This document shows, piece by piece, positions 23,517-34,865 of a stretch of 64,000 nt of DNA. Within the stretch, counting starts at the first letter, position 1. The number at the start of each line of letters is the position of its first letter. A program made the translations under genes and the position numbers. The stretch is from Silene latifolia (lineage: Eukaryota; Streptophyta; Magnoliopsida; Caryophyllales; Caryophyllaceae): positions 31,138,217-31,202,216 of the forward strand of contig NC_133534.1 of assembly GCF_048544455.1 (NCBI RefSeq), written 5' to 3'. Under the pieces are notes generated by a model, which was given only the letters and a program-made list of their open reading frames with translations, was not told where the DNA came from and did not search any database.

Positions 23517-26500
23517 TGTAATACTACGGTTTTATATGTCTATGGGTACTCTATCGAGTGGGGCTTACTCTGTCGAGTAAGTATGTTTTTATACGAAGCA
23601 GTAGTTTGTCTGATGGTTACTCGATCGAGTATGTGTGGCACTCGATCCAGTAAGGGGCACTCGATCGAGTAAGTTACTTACTCGATCGAGTAAGTGTGTT
23701 TTACGGGTTTTGTTAATAATGCGGGATTAATATAAAAAGCTTCCATCACTTTTCCTTAAACACTTTTATCATTCTAAAACCTTTCTAGAGAGGATTGAAA
23801 GTTACGTTCTTCGTATTTATCGCATTATTAGCAAATCCCAATGCTTTGTTGGTCCGATCATCTTGTTCTTTACACCATTGTGATCGTCGTGTCAGGGGTA
23901 AGTTCCTTGTATAATTTATGTAGTGTTTCGTTGAGTTTCTTTAAAACCCTAATTGGGTAATTTGGGGGTTTTGGGGAGTATTGTTGATGTAGATTGTGAT
24001 TGTATGATTGTGTGTCTATAGGAGGTGATTTCGTTGAAGAATGATTATGATTAGCTGATTATGACGATCTTGGTGATTGCTATTCCAGGTAGGGTTTCTG
24101 ATGTGACCATAATTAGAGCATATTTAGCCCCCGAATTAGCCTTCTTCCCATGATTTTTAGTGCATATTTGGGTCATTTATTGTCTTTAGTTCTTTGTTTT
24201 GCATATTCTTTGAGATTTTGATCCCTTGGTAGGAAAGGAGTAAGAATCTTGCATTTTCATGGCAAAACGAGACTAAATTGATTGAATTCAATGACCAAGC
24301 ATCAAGGAGAGACAAGATTAGAGGGTCTTTGTACATATTATAGTAGATGGGCAATGTTGAGGAAAGATCCTTGCATCCCCGAGGAAATCCCTAAGGATTT
24401 TATGAAGAAAAGGGAAGAAAAGAAGAAGAAACAAAGCTGAGCAGCAATCCGTGCGGATTGTGCTGAAGACGCCCGTGCTCCACCTTACAATCCGTGCGTC
24501 TTCTACCAAATATGCCCGGGCAGCAGCCACCAGAAGACGCCCGTCTTCTCCCAAAGACGCCCGGGCAGAGACACACGAATCCGGCCGTCCCGAGCCTAAG
24601 ACGCACGGATTCCAGTCCAGCGCAAAATCCGTTTCTTCAAGTTTCAAGAAAGATGCCCTTCCTTCGAAAAATACCGGCGTTTCCTTGCTCAAATCTAAAA
24701 AGTGTAATTACTAATTTAGCCTTAGTTAACCCTAATGCATCCACCTAATTTCCACTATAAATACCCCATTAGTCTAATTGGAAGAGCATGTTCTTCTTAG
24801 CAATCTTTAGTGTAGTTAATATCAATCAAATCTCTCTTTAGTTTTGTAATCAACAATTAATCAAGTTTTAATAAAAGTTTTATTTCCTTAATCTCTCTTT
24901 TGTTCATCCTTTATTTTGGGTAATTAGAAGATTATTTGGGTTTATTGGGAGATTGACAACCTTCCATCAATCATCAAGTTCTTCTATTATTCTTTACATT
25001 ATTATTATTGGAATCTCCATAGGTATAATTCTCTTAATCCTTGTTTTAATTATTGTTAATCTTTCTTACTTGTTCATCATGTTTGGCTTTGTTAGTATGA
25101 TTGACAACCTTATTAACATGTTAAACTTGATCATGAGTGAGTAGTTACTTAGCTAGGATTAATGGGTAATTAGGATGGGGAATGATTCATGCTTAAATTA
25201 ATATGCTTTCATAGTTTATTTGCTTGCTTGTTGTGATCTCAACTTATGCACATGTTATGTTTGATGAAATGCTAAGCCTATGAATCCTTGCATTTACTAC
25301 CATCACCAATCTTTTCAATGAGACTTGTAAGATATAAACCAACTCGAGTCTCATTAGACCATGCATATAGTTGAGTAGGGCGGATTAAGTGACTTGTAGG
25401 TGTTGTACAATCTAATCGATTCGGCTCCGGGACCCAAACCTCCCTAGGGTTGTAAGATATAAACCAACTCAATCCATCACAACAATAATTGCTTGCTTAT
25501 AATTTGAGAACATGTTTGTACGATCAACTCCCATGAATCCCTTATGAACCCATGATATCCTAGCATTTTTAATCAATTGTTTACATCTTTTCTTTTGTTG
25601 CTTGTTTATTGCTTTTATTAGATTAGAATCATCAACCCATTATAATTGTGACAACCCCAAGCATAACCATAATTAGATTGAATAATTTGAGTAACCACCG
25701 TCCCATGGATCGACCTCGACTTACCGCTAACTAGTTGTTTGTTGAGTATTATAAATGTGTTTGATTGGGAGACCCGACGACATCACCCACTTCAGTTTCC
25801 CTACTTAGTATTAATTACATAATGTGTGGTAGTTGTGCTATAGTTAGTTATTGTTGATTGAATCAGATGGTTGTGATTTCATATTATTGATTGATTCAGA
25901 CGATTGTTGGTTTTGTGTTGTGATTGTTGTTTATCTGTCTGTGATCTTCGGGGTGCGTCCCTGGCTGAGTGGAGTCACTTGCGGGAGTGGCTTCACGCCC
26001 TTGATTCGCCCTCTATGGAACCCATCACAGAGGGTATGTGCACATTAATGAACTTGAGTTTATCGCTCGATGGAGATGAGCGGGGATTTGGTGGGAACGG
26101 CTGCGGTCCCCCACTTGCGGCGTGGAGTACTTTTTGCGATGGGGGCTATGGCAGGGCTACACACTTTAGTGTGTAGTCAGTTGTGTGGATATTGGAGATA
26201 GAGACTGGGGATTTGTTTGAGTTGTTTGTGATATTATTCCTTTATGGTGTTTGTTTTATGTAATCAGTACTGACCCCGTTTAAATGTTTTCAAAAACTAT
26301 GGTGATCCATTCGGGGATGGTGATCAGTTGTTGAGAAGGTATGAGTCGATACATATGGGCTAGCTGGGATGTGTCACCACGAGATGATAGAGCCTTCCGC
26401 TGTAGCTTGAGTAATTGCCAGACATTTTGTTGAGTTGTCAGACATTTAGTTTAAGAACATGTAACCGTATTTTTATCAGTTGGTTTTGGATTGTATTCAC

Positions 26501-26629
26501 TAAACTTTATATTATTTAAAGGTTGTTTCTTTATTGTCTTTTGATTATCATTGCCTCGGGAAACCGAGATGGTGACATCTTTATACCTGAGTGGTCCTGG
26601 TAAGGCACTTGGAGTATGGAGGTGTCACA
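23517..26629 (+). repeat. 5' LTR of the Tekay-like element (contains a nested solo LTR)
   Basis: Collinear with the 3' LTR at 34866-36302 except for the 1696-bp insertion at 24099-25794. An ACTCGATCGAGT cluster lies at 23540-23700, a TATA-like AATATAAAAAGC near 23730, and the conserved structured block at 25960-26180. Confidence 0.88.
24099..25794 (+). mobile_element. Solo Athila-like LTR inside the 5' LTR
   Basis: Starts TGATGTGACC, ends CACTTCA, and is flanked by GTTTC (24094-24098 and 25795-25799). Its beginning (GAGCATATTTAG, CCCGAATTAGCC, TTGTTTTGCATATTCTTTGAG) matches the minus-strand LTR at 42053-43752, which has nearly the same length (1700 bp). A GC-rich cluster of short words (ATCCGTGCG, AGACGCCCG) occupies 24437-24615 and a CCACTATAAATACCCC core promoter follows at about 24752. 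Confidence 0.85.
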
Positions 26630-26632
26630 AAG

Positions 26633-26644
26633 TGGTATCAGAGC
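26633..26644 (+). other. Primer-binding site, tRNA-iMet type
   Basis: TGGTATCAGAGC three bases after the 5' LTR end. Confidence 0.92.
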
Positions 26645-26724
26645 GACGATCTTGAAACATGTAACCTATGAACCTAATGAACATAGGGAGTCAAAATAAA
26701 ATTAACCCGGGTAGAAGTTGTAGG

Positions 26725-27480
26725 TGTTAGAAAAAGTGGAATAATATTACCGTAAATAATATTATAACAATATACAACAATATAAAAACATAAAATAAAA
26801 TATATAAAAACGTAAATTAGATAACAATAATATAAAAGAGAGTAGAGTAGAAAGATGTAGCCTGGGTCGAATCGCGCTAGGCGCTTTCCTAAGAGAGATA
26901 ACGCCTCCACTGCACTGGTTACCAAATAGTGCGTTCCTCTCCCAAGATACGACAACCCGTTGGACTCCTTCGGTAGCAGCAAGAGGAGCCCCCGAACCGA
27001 TGACCGCCCGATGCTCAATAATATTTTAATGACGAAAGTAACTTTTACGCATTATAGAATAAGGATTTGTAAAAGTAATATAGTATATAAATATACATCG
27101 ACTTGTGTCGGTATCTATTTGCAAGTATGCGTAGTTTCTTATATCTAGATATTATGAGCCAAAACCAGTAAAGACCACACCATGGCAAAAATCATCACAT
27201 GTTGTTTAAATAGTCAAGACTCCATTTCAATGTAAAGATAGCAATTAAACCATAATCACATACGTTACAAATGTAACGTTGGATTTAGCAATCAAGATCA
27301 ACATAATAAACGGTCATTAAAAGACCTCAATAATCAAATACACGAAAATACCATTTGACCAAGTCTAAACAACTTTTGTAACTCATAAACATAAATGATT
27401 ATTATTCCATAATTTTATTACTTGGCCAAATAATAAAACTCACAATTAAATATAATTCTTAAATCATAAATTTTCCAACA
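26725..27480 (-). repeat. LTR copy 1 of the nested Copia-like element (3' LTR)
   Basis: 756 bp, TGTTAGAAAA...TTTTCCAACA on the plus strand. The adjacent + strand ATCCCCCAC is the complement of the PPT. Confidence 0.88.
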
Positions 27481-29316
27481 ATCCCCCACATGATTTAAGA
27501 ATTGAAAACTTTTTAAAATAATAAAATATGAATAAATAAAATTTAATAATCCGAAAATAAAATAATATTTTTTATATAAAAATAATAATAGTGAGCATAC
27601 AATACCGCGTAATAGGTGTAGGTACCTTTCGGGTTTGAACCAACACTTAGTGTAAGTGAGCTTGCACTCGAAAGAACCATAGTAGTATAAATACTTTGAA
27701 CTAGGCCCCTTAGATCAAGCTTGGACTCACCACACACACGGTACGGGCAATCGATCAGGTTCTATCAGTGGTGCGCGTTAATGGTCATGCGCAGGTATCT
27801 TGTATCATGAGTGTCTCTAGGGAGTTGCCCACGTCCCTTAGTAGCGACCACACTACGAACACTCACTAGGTGAATCCTCCAAGGGTAGGTGTGACATCCA
27901 CCCCGCAAAAAAATTATGCTTTCGGATTCATTAAGAGTCAATGCTCAACCTCAAACCGTCACAACCAAAATCAATGAGAGCACCTTATAAAACACAATAC
28001 CACACTTCGCCTTAGGAATGAGACGCGGACCAAAATAAAATATCCGCCAAATAAATGGTGCTCTCCTTAATTAGCCCACCCACAGCTTCGTTATTACCCG
28101 TTGAACTTCTTTCATGGGATCTCCAATCTTTGAAGACGGGTTTCCACTGCGATGGCTACCACATGGGCAATAAGTCTCATTCCCCTTGACGATTCAATTC
28201 TCATAATTCAAGTACGTACTTGCTGGCCAGCTTTCTCATAAATGGATCCGTGATATCACTTTCTGAATATTCAAATAAAGAACACCATCATGATGGAAAA
28301 TCACGTGTCTCAAAGACCACGTCTCAAATATCAAATTTCTCACTTTCTCATCACATGTTTTTAGCTTTTAGCTAAAACCCTTTGATCAAATAATAACGGA
28401 ATATGAGGCATAAGCGGCTCGGACAATATAAGTATATAAAATATATCTCGATAACTCTTCGATCATTTCGCTTCCATGCTTGTGGTATCCAATATAATAT
28501 AATAATAATCATCCACAACGAAAAATTCAATGATACCGCATCTCCATAAAAATAAATAGCCAAGATACCAGACCTCCGCTATATAAAAATAAATACCATG
28601 ATAAGAGTCATCCGCCATATAAAGATAAATATAATATATAACCATGGCTGCCTTTGGTCTCAAAAATAAATAACCATCTCGCTTTAACATATCCTTCAAG
28701 TAAAGAAGGAAAACACAATTAGTGAGATATATTATAAACATCCAATAAATAATATATGTCCCAAATTCTACACTTTCACCATATTAAAACTAGTACATGT
28801 GATAGAATCTCATGAATATATGTCACCAATTTAATAGTGGTCAAAAATCACACACCAAACCAAAACTCTAGATGTGCTCAATACATCACATATCAAAGCT
28901 AAATAAACATGGTGATAAGATTAATATTAAAACAAACATTACTCTTTTAGTATTTACAAAATATTCATTGATGATAGACAATGATAAAACCCTTAGCAAG
29001 TCACCCAAAGCATACGTATGGTACATGTATAGTTTATCACTATTATCACCTCATAAATCATGGCTAGTCAAGTATAAAACACAATAACTTTCGACATTAA
29101 CCAAACATCATATGGAGTAGTATTGTAGTAAACAAATATAGCAATATACTTAGCCTTTATTTAAGGCACAAATTAAACGAGAACAAAACAAGTTCATTGG
29201 TAAAAGTACTCCCACCATAATATTTTGGAGACAAATAAATATGGTCAACAACACTATAGAATAAATCAATTTGCACAAACGCAAATAACTCCTAACATGA
29301 TTCTCATCACCCAAAG

Positions 29317-29349
<33 letters not shown>

Positions 29350-29922
29350 AAGATCATACAAATTCGCTAACCACTAAAATCAAAGATCATACAAATTTGT
29401 AGATCGAAAACAACCCCCACATTTACCAAGTCCATCATATAATCCAAACAATAAATCCATAATAATTTAAAATTAATCAACGACTCGTTAATGAATCTCA
29501 CTAAACAAATCACTTACGAACATAATACTTAATGACACACTTTATATCCAATTTGAAACGTATGTTATGAACAAATAAACAAAATAATCAATCACAAACA
29601 AGCCGGGACAAAACATTTGTTCGTATAAACAACAGTAGATTAAATCACCAAAACATTACTAACCTGGACATTACACAAATTTCATGTTACTTCAAAAAAT
29701 AATAATCAAACATATAAGAGCAACCCAATTTTTAAACGTTACAACCAAACTAAATAAACAATCAACTTTGCATAATTATCATGAATTCTACGTATGTGCA
29801 AAAACCTGCAAACTAACCATGAATATAAAATTCTAATGTATTTTGAGACGTGAGTTTAAGTAAACAAATACCAACGGTATCCTATAATATTATTTACGGT
29901 AACGGTTTTATCTCTCTTAGAT
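27481..29922 (-). other. Internal region of the nested Copia-like element
   Basis: Non-coding in all frames. It contains a few phrases that look conserved (around 27780-27900 and 28040-28200), the A30 run, and an inverted repeat reaching into the right LTR. I see no tRNA-complementary primer site next to 29922. Confidence 0.6.
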
Positions 29923-30678
29923 TGTTAGAAAAAGTGGAATAATATTACCGTAAATAATATTATAACAATATACAACAATATAAAAACATAAAATAAAATA
30001 TATAAAAACGTAAATTAGATAACAATAATATAAAAGAGAGTAGAGTACAAAGATGTAGCCTGGGTCGAATCGCGCTAGGCGCTTTCCTAAGAGAGATAAC
30101 GCCTCCACTGCACTGGTTACCAAATAGTGCGTTCCTCTCCCAAGATACGACAACCCGTTGGACTCCTTCGGTAGCAGCAAGAGGAGCCCCCGAACCGATG
30201 ACCGCCCGATGCTCAATAATATTTTAATAACGAAAGTAACTTTTACGCATTATAGAATAAGGATTTCTAAAAGTAATATAGTATATAAATATACATCGAC
30301 TTGTGTCGGTATCTATTTGCAAGTATGCGTAGTTTCTTATATCTAGATATTATGAGCCAAAACCAGTAAAGACCACACCATGGCAAAAATCATCACATGT
30401 TGTTTAAATAGTCAAGACTCCATTTCAATGTAAAGATAGCAATTAAACCATAATCACATACGTTACAAATGTAACGTTGGATTTAGCAATCAAGATCAAC
30501 ATAATAAACGGTCATTAAAAGACCTCAATAATCAAATACACGAAAATACCATTTGACCAAGTCTAAACAACTTTTGTAACTCATAAACATAAATGATTAT
30601 TATTCCATAATTTTATTACTTGGCCAAATAATAAAACTCACAATTAAATATAATTCTTAAATCATAAATTTTCCAACA
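29923..30678 (-). repeat. LTR copy 2 of the nested Copia-like element (5' LTR)
   Basis: 756 bp, identical to copy 1 except for three single-base differences (near 30047, 30230 and 30267). Confidence 0.88.
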
Positions 30679-30683
30679 GTAGG

Positions 30684-33600
30684 AGCTAATGCAAAGACTT
30701 GGGAGACGTCCTAAAGTCGCGAACTCGCCCTACAATTTTGAACCGGTCACCATGGGATATGAGTCAGGTTCGCTATGTGTTTATTTTGTGAATTGTGTAC
30801 CTGTATAGTGATGTGTGGCATGAATCGGTGTGATTTTGTGCGTTGTTGGTTGAAAGCATGTTGAATGATAGTTGGTTTATAATGTTGGTTGGAGTCGTTC
30901 GAAAAGTATGTGAGAATGATGAATGATGTGGTGGAAAAAGGAAGTATTTCATATGTAATAATATGTGATGAATAATGATGTTGTAGGATGAAAGATTTAT
31001 AATGTGTCTATACTAGTAACATGTGATTAGAGGATGTGACATGATTTTACATAATTTTGTTTGCGTAAACTTAAGTAATAAGTTTATATACTTGTCTACT
31101 GTTGTGTCATATGCACTTGTTAGATGAAGAATGTGGTATGATGGGTGAATTAGTGGAAAAAGATGAATAATCGTTGCATGATATTATGATTTATGATTTA
31201 TGATTAAGCATGTGGTATGATGAAAGTGATTTTATGATGTTGTTATGCTAGTAACATGTAAAAAGGGGACTTGATGTCATGTATTTATGATTTTGTTTAC
31301 GTAAAGTTATAGAATAAAAACATGCGGGTAATATAAAATGGGTAAGTTGAATGATATATGTGCATTGAGTTGTTTGTTGCTTGGCTTTTGAAGATAGTAA
31401 CATGTGGTTAGGGATACTGATTTTTACGAGTATTGAGTTGTTTTGGTCTACCTTGTTGTTGTTTAAGCTGTTTGAAAGAGAAAATCGAATAGTTATGTCG
31501 TCTGATTACAGCGAAGTTGTCTTTAAACTGTTATAACTTTAGATTCATAAATGATTTTAATGTGATTCCAATTAGAGGTGATACCTTGTTCTGTTATGAT
31601 TCTAACGATAGGTCACACGCTCAAAACGACAAAGAAACGAGTGAGTTATGACCGTTTTACGAAAATTGGACAGTGTTGAGAAATGCGTAGGGTACTCGAT
31701 CGAGTGGCGTCACTCGATCGAGTGCACCTCTTGTTAGTCGATCGAGTAACCCTTACTCGATCGAGTAGTCCTGGTAATTTGTTTTACGTGCTTCTGACCG
31801 TCACCTACTCGATCGAGTAAGTCACTCACTCGATCGAGTGACCTGTACTCGATCTAGTGACCCATGTTTTGAGTCATATGCTTATCTTTTGACTTTGTTA
31901 CATATTATGTTTAATCCAAAGATGTTATATTGCTTCTTTATGCATTATTTTACGTATGTGTTGGTCCTGATGCGTAAGTTACCCAATCTTGTGATGCAAG
32001 GAGTGGCACCTATGGTGAGTATGAGTTCGGTGGGGAGGACATGAGTTATATGTGGTCGTGACAGATAGTGAAAAAAAAAAGGAGAGATTGGAGATCAGTG
32101 TGAGTAATAGCATGAGATGGTCTGGACTGATTTATGTTAAGTGTGAGTAATAGCAGGATAAGAAAAGATCGATGGTAAGAAAGATTGAGATGGTACTAAT
32201 ATGAAATAATGAAATTTGAGTTTTGGAGCAACGAAAGGGTGACTGGATTACTAAAGAGTTAGGTAGAAGGAACAAGGAGTTGAACTATTAATTGGTATTG
32301 TTGAGTGTAAAGAGAAAAGAAGGGTAAAAAGTAAGCTGAGAAAAATGTTGACCGGAGTTATGTGATAAAGAGGTAATGAATCGTCGATATGTGTGATACT
32401 ATCATAAGGATGTTAGTTAATGGTTATATAGGAGTTTCAGGACAACATGCTTAGTCATGAGTTTTGAGAAATTAAGGGAGTAAGAAGTTGGTAGAGTATC
32501 TGCATGATACGAGATTTTGGTGGAGAATTAGATGATGATACAATTAAGGATGAAATTGGAAATAGTGTTGAGGTAATTTTTTTGATGGATTTGATGTTCG
32601 TTATTTGGGATATTAAACAAAGATAGGAAATAAACTGTGATGTTTAGTGATGAGTGTAAGAGGTTTGCTATACGAGCAATGGTGGTATTTTGGTTTTGTC
32701 ACTAGTGGTTAATAGTGCTGATAGAACAGAAAGGTAGCAATTCTAAAGAGGTTGATTTTGTAGAGACCAGATTGATATGTATGGTTGTGAGCGAGTATAA
32801 GTAGTGGTTATATGAGGCGGTTGTTAGTAGTTGATTATTAATGGTATGGTTAGATTTAGCAGGGGGTGATGGATATGCGAATGGGAGAATATGTTATGAG
32901 GGGCATACGAGTTAAGCTCGGGTGAGAGGTAACTTTATCATTCAGGTGGTAACTTACGTGATCAGGATTGACTGGTTGGATGTGTTTATGGGTCTATGAT
33001 GTGAATAAATATTTGTGTGAGGTTCTGATCTCACAAGAAATGGTAGGGTATGATAGTTATAAAGTTGTTATATGAATGTTTTGTGATTTATGTTGGGTAC
33101 GGTAAACTAATGGAATCAGGTTCAAAAGTGATAGTTTAGGTGATCTGGCATGGCTAGTATTAGTTGTATGTGTATTCATGATATATGTTTATTCCGTGAA
33201 AAGGTATGGAAGATATTCATGAGCTTCTTGTCTGTTTATTCCGCATAATGTTATGTTGGGACCTAGTAAAGCAGTTTTGAGTAAGTTTTCTTGTCCGGAA
33301 AGTTATACTGAGTCAATGTTTGTTGGAATTGTATGTGGTTATGAAGTCTATCGATGTGGTTGTTGTGCCTCGGGTGGTGATCCGGGCACGGTACTTCGTT
33401 TTGTGACGTGGGTATTTTAGCGCTGCGCTGCGGCTGTTGGTGGCGGTGTTGCGATGCCGTCAGTGGTTGTGGTGGAGTATGCGGGATGATTACGATGCGA
33501 GTTTTCGAAAGTGCATATCAGTTATACATAGATTGTTGTTTTGATTGATGTTGCTTCTTGTGAGTTTTGGGTTGTACATATAGATGGTTGTTTTGTTTAT

Positions 33601-34500
33601 TGATGTTTCTTACCAGTTTTAGTTTGGGAGTAAGGGTAGAGTATGCTATGGAAGACAGTTGTGTATGTTTTCGTTGTTGTCAAGGTATAGTGACATCCTC
33701 TTGATGGGACACAGTTGCGAGAGGTTGTTGGAGTACTTGTGGTGTTCTTTTAGAGGAGGCGTTGATTGACTTAGTAATGGCAAGTGATTCGTGGAACATG
33801 TGTTTTACAGATCTGAAAGCTGCAGGTGGTCCATAATCTTTTGATGAGACAGTGAGTATAGGGTGTTGGATATTAGTATCATGGTAAGTTGTGGATGAGT
33901 TTGTAGTAATAAAAGGGAGAACTTGAGGACCTAGTGTGAGTGTGTATAATAATTGTGGATCGTGAGTTCTGAGTGTGGAGATAGGTGCTTGTATAGAGGA
34001 CTATGTCGTTTTGGCGGTAATAGGGAACAATTGAAATTTTGGTTAAGCTAATGATTTTGTAGTATAGGTTAGGTGATGTGCCGAGTGAATTGAGGTATGA
34101 GAACTGTTTAAGTAAGAGAGCCTTGGATATAGGAATGGTGAGTGTTTAGATTATAGGCGGTTATCTTTGACATGCGATGGTGATGAGGATAACGAGAAGA
34201 TATAGCTAAGGATTTAGTATGGTGAGTTACGAGGACGTAACATTTATCTTAAGAGGAGTAGGATGAGAAATAAGAGAGTTTGTTGGTTGTGCATGTTCTA
34301 GTACAATTGGAAGTAGAGTGTTGATGTAGTATAATGAATGGACTTGTATATATTGTGGTTGATATTGTTAAAAGGGCCATGGCCGTGCTTATTGTAGTGA
34401 TGTCTAGGAATGTGAGAATACTTCGATAGTGTTGACAGTTGGGTGATGATGTTTATGAGTATAGTGCTGACAGTTGGATGATTATGCTATGAGTGGGAGT
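30684..34500 (+). other. Non-coding internal region of the Tekay-like element
   Basis: Continues the leader that begins at 26645 (ACCCGGGTAGAA), shared in style with 58136-58270. Frames are short and G/T-rich, and I find no gag or pol motif. An ACTCGATCGAGT cluster lies at 31688-31862. Two similar phrases (GCTGACAGTTGG-like) precede the hairpin at 34501. Confidence 0.6.
31688..31862 (+). repeat. Cluster of ACTCGATCGAGT palindromes, internal
   Basis: At least six exact or one-base-off copies of ACTCGATCGAGT occur in 175 bases with unrelated spacers of 6-40 bases. It is the same word that occurs in the LTRs, here outside any LTR. Confidence 0.85.
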
Positions 34501-34520
34501 GAACTTCGAGGACGAAGTTC
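34501..34520 (+). other. GAACTTCG/CGAAGTTC hairpin, upstream copy, with PPT-like tract
   Basis: 8-bp stem with loop AGGA, followed by CTTTTAAGGGTGGTAGAATG. It repeats the hairpin-PPT module that precedes the true 3' LTR 330 bases later. Confidence 0.8.
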
Positions 34521-34827
34521 CTTTTAAGGGTGGTAGAATGCAACATTCCGTTTGATATTATGAGTGTCATGATATCGCATTTTCTAGTGGATAATATGTT
34601 ACGGAGCTAGCGGCGTTTGTGGATAGTAGTTCGTAGTGTTTGGAGTTGGTGCCGAGAGAGACTATGATGTAGTTGATACGATATCGTGAGCCATGTTGTG
34701 GAGGTAGGAATAGTTGGTGGAGTTGGTGTTAAGAGTTCATGTTTTATAGGTTGGGGTTTTGTTTTTAGTTCTTATTTGCGTTTTTGTGTCTTGATCGAGT
34801 TAGTATGTTTGTTTTTATGTATGGGTT

Positions 34828-34865
34828 GAACTTCGGAGACGAAGTTCCGTTTAAGGAGGGAAGAC
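34828..34865 (+). other. GNRA-type hairpin and PPT before the 3' LTR
   Basis: GAACTTCG (34828-34835), loop GAGA, CGAAGTTC (34840-34847), then purine tract TTAAGGAGGGAAGAC (34851-34865) directly against the LTR start. This is the typical 3' module of Tekay chromoviruses. Confidence 0.85.

Larger units (their letters stand above)
26725..30678 (-). mobile_element. Young non-autonomous Copia-like LTR element (no coding capacity)
   Basis: Two 756-bp LTRs (26725-27480 and 29923-30678) differ at only three positions that I can see. The whole is flanked by GTAGG (26720-26724 and 30679-30683). The orientation is taken from the PPT-like GTGGGGGAT before TGTTGGAAAA, read on the minus strand. The 2.4-kb internal part has no gag, pol or long frame. 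A 30-base A run (29317-29346) followed by a repeated 18-20-base phrase lies inside. No standard tRNA primer site follows the 5' LTR. Confidence 0.85.

Noticed and set aside
23540..23700. CRISPR-like regular array of ACTCGATCGAGT
   Set aside because: Plant nuclear LTR context, a short palindromic unit, irregular spacers and no cas genes.
24318..24748. Overlapping frames of up to 124 codons in both directions
   Set aside because: They are created by the GC-rich word cluster in the Athila-like LTR, and no family is recognised.
29317..29400. Poly(A) tail of a LINE or SINE
   Set aside because: The A run is followed by a short repeated phrase, but no RT, Pol III boxes or flanking duplication could be shown.
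31838..32044. 68-codon ORF in the Tekay-like interior
   Set aside because: Begins inside the palindrome cluster and has no recognisable domain.
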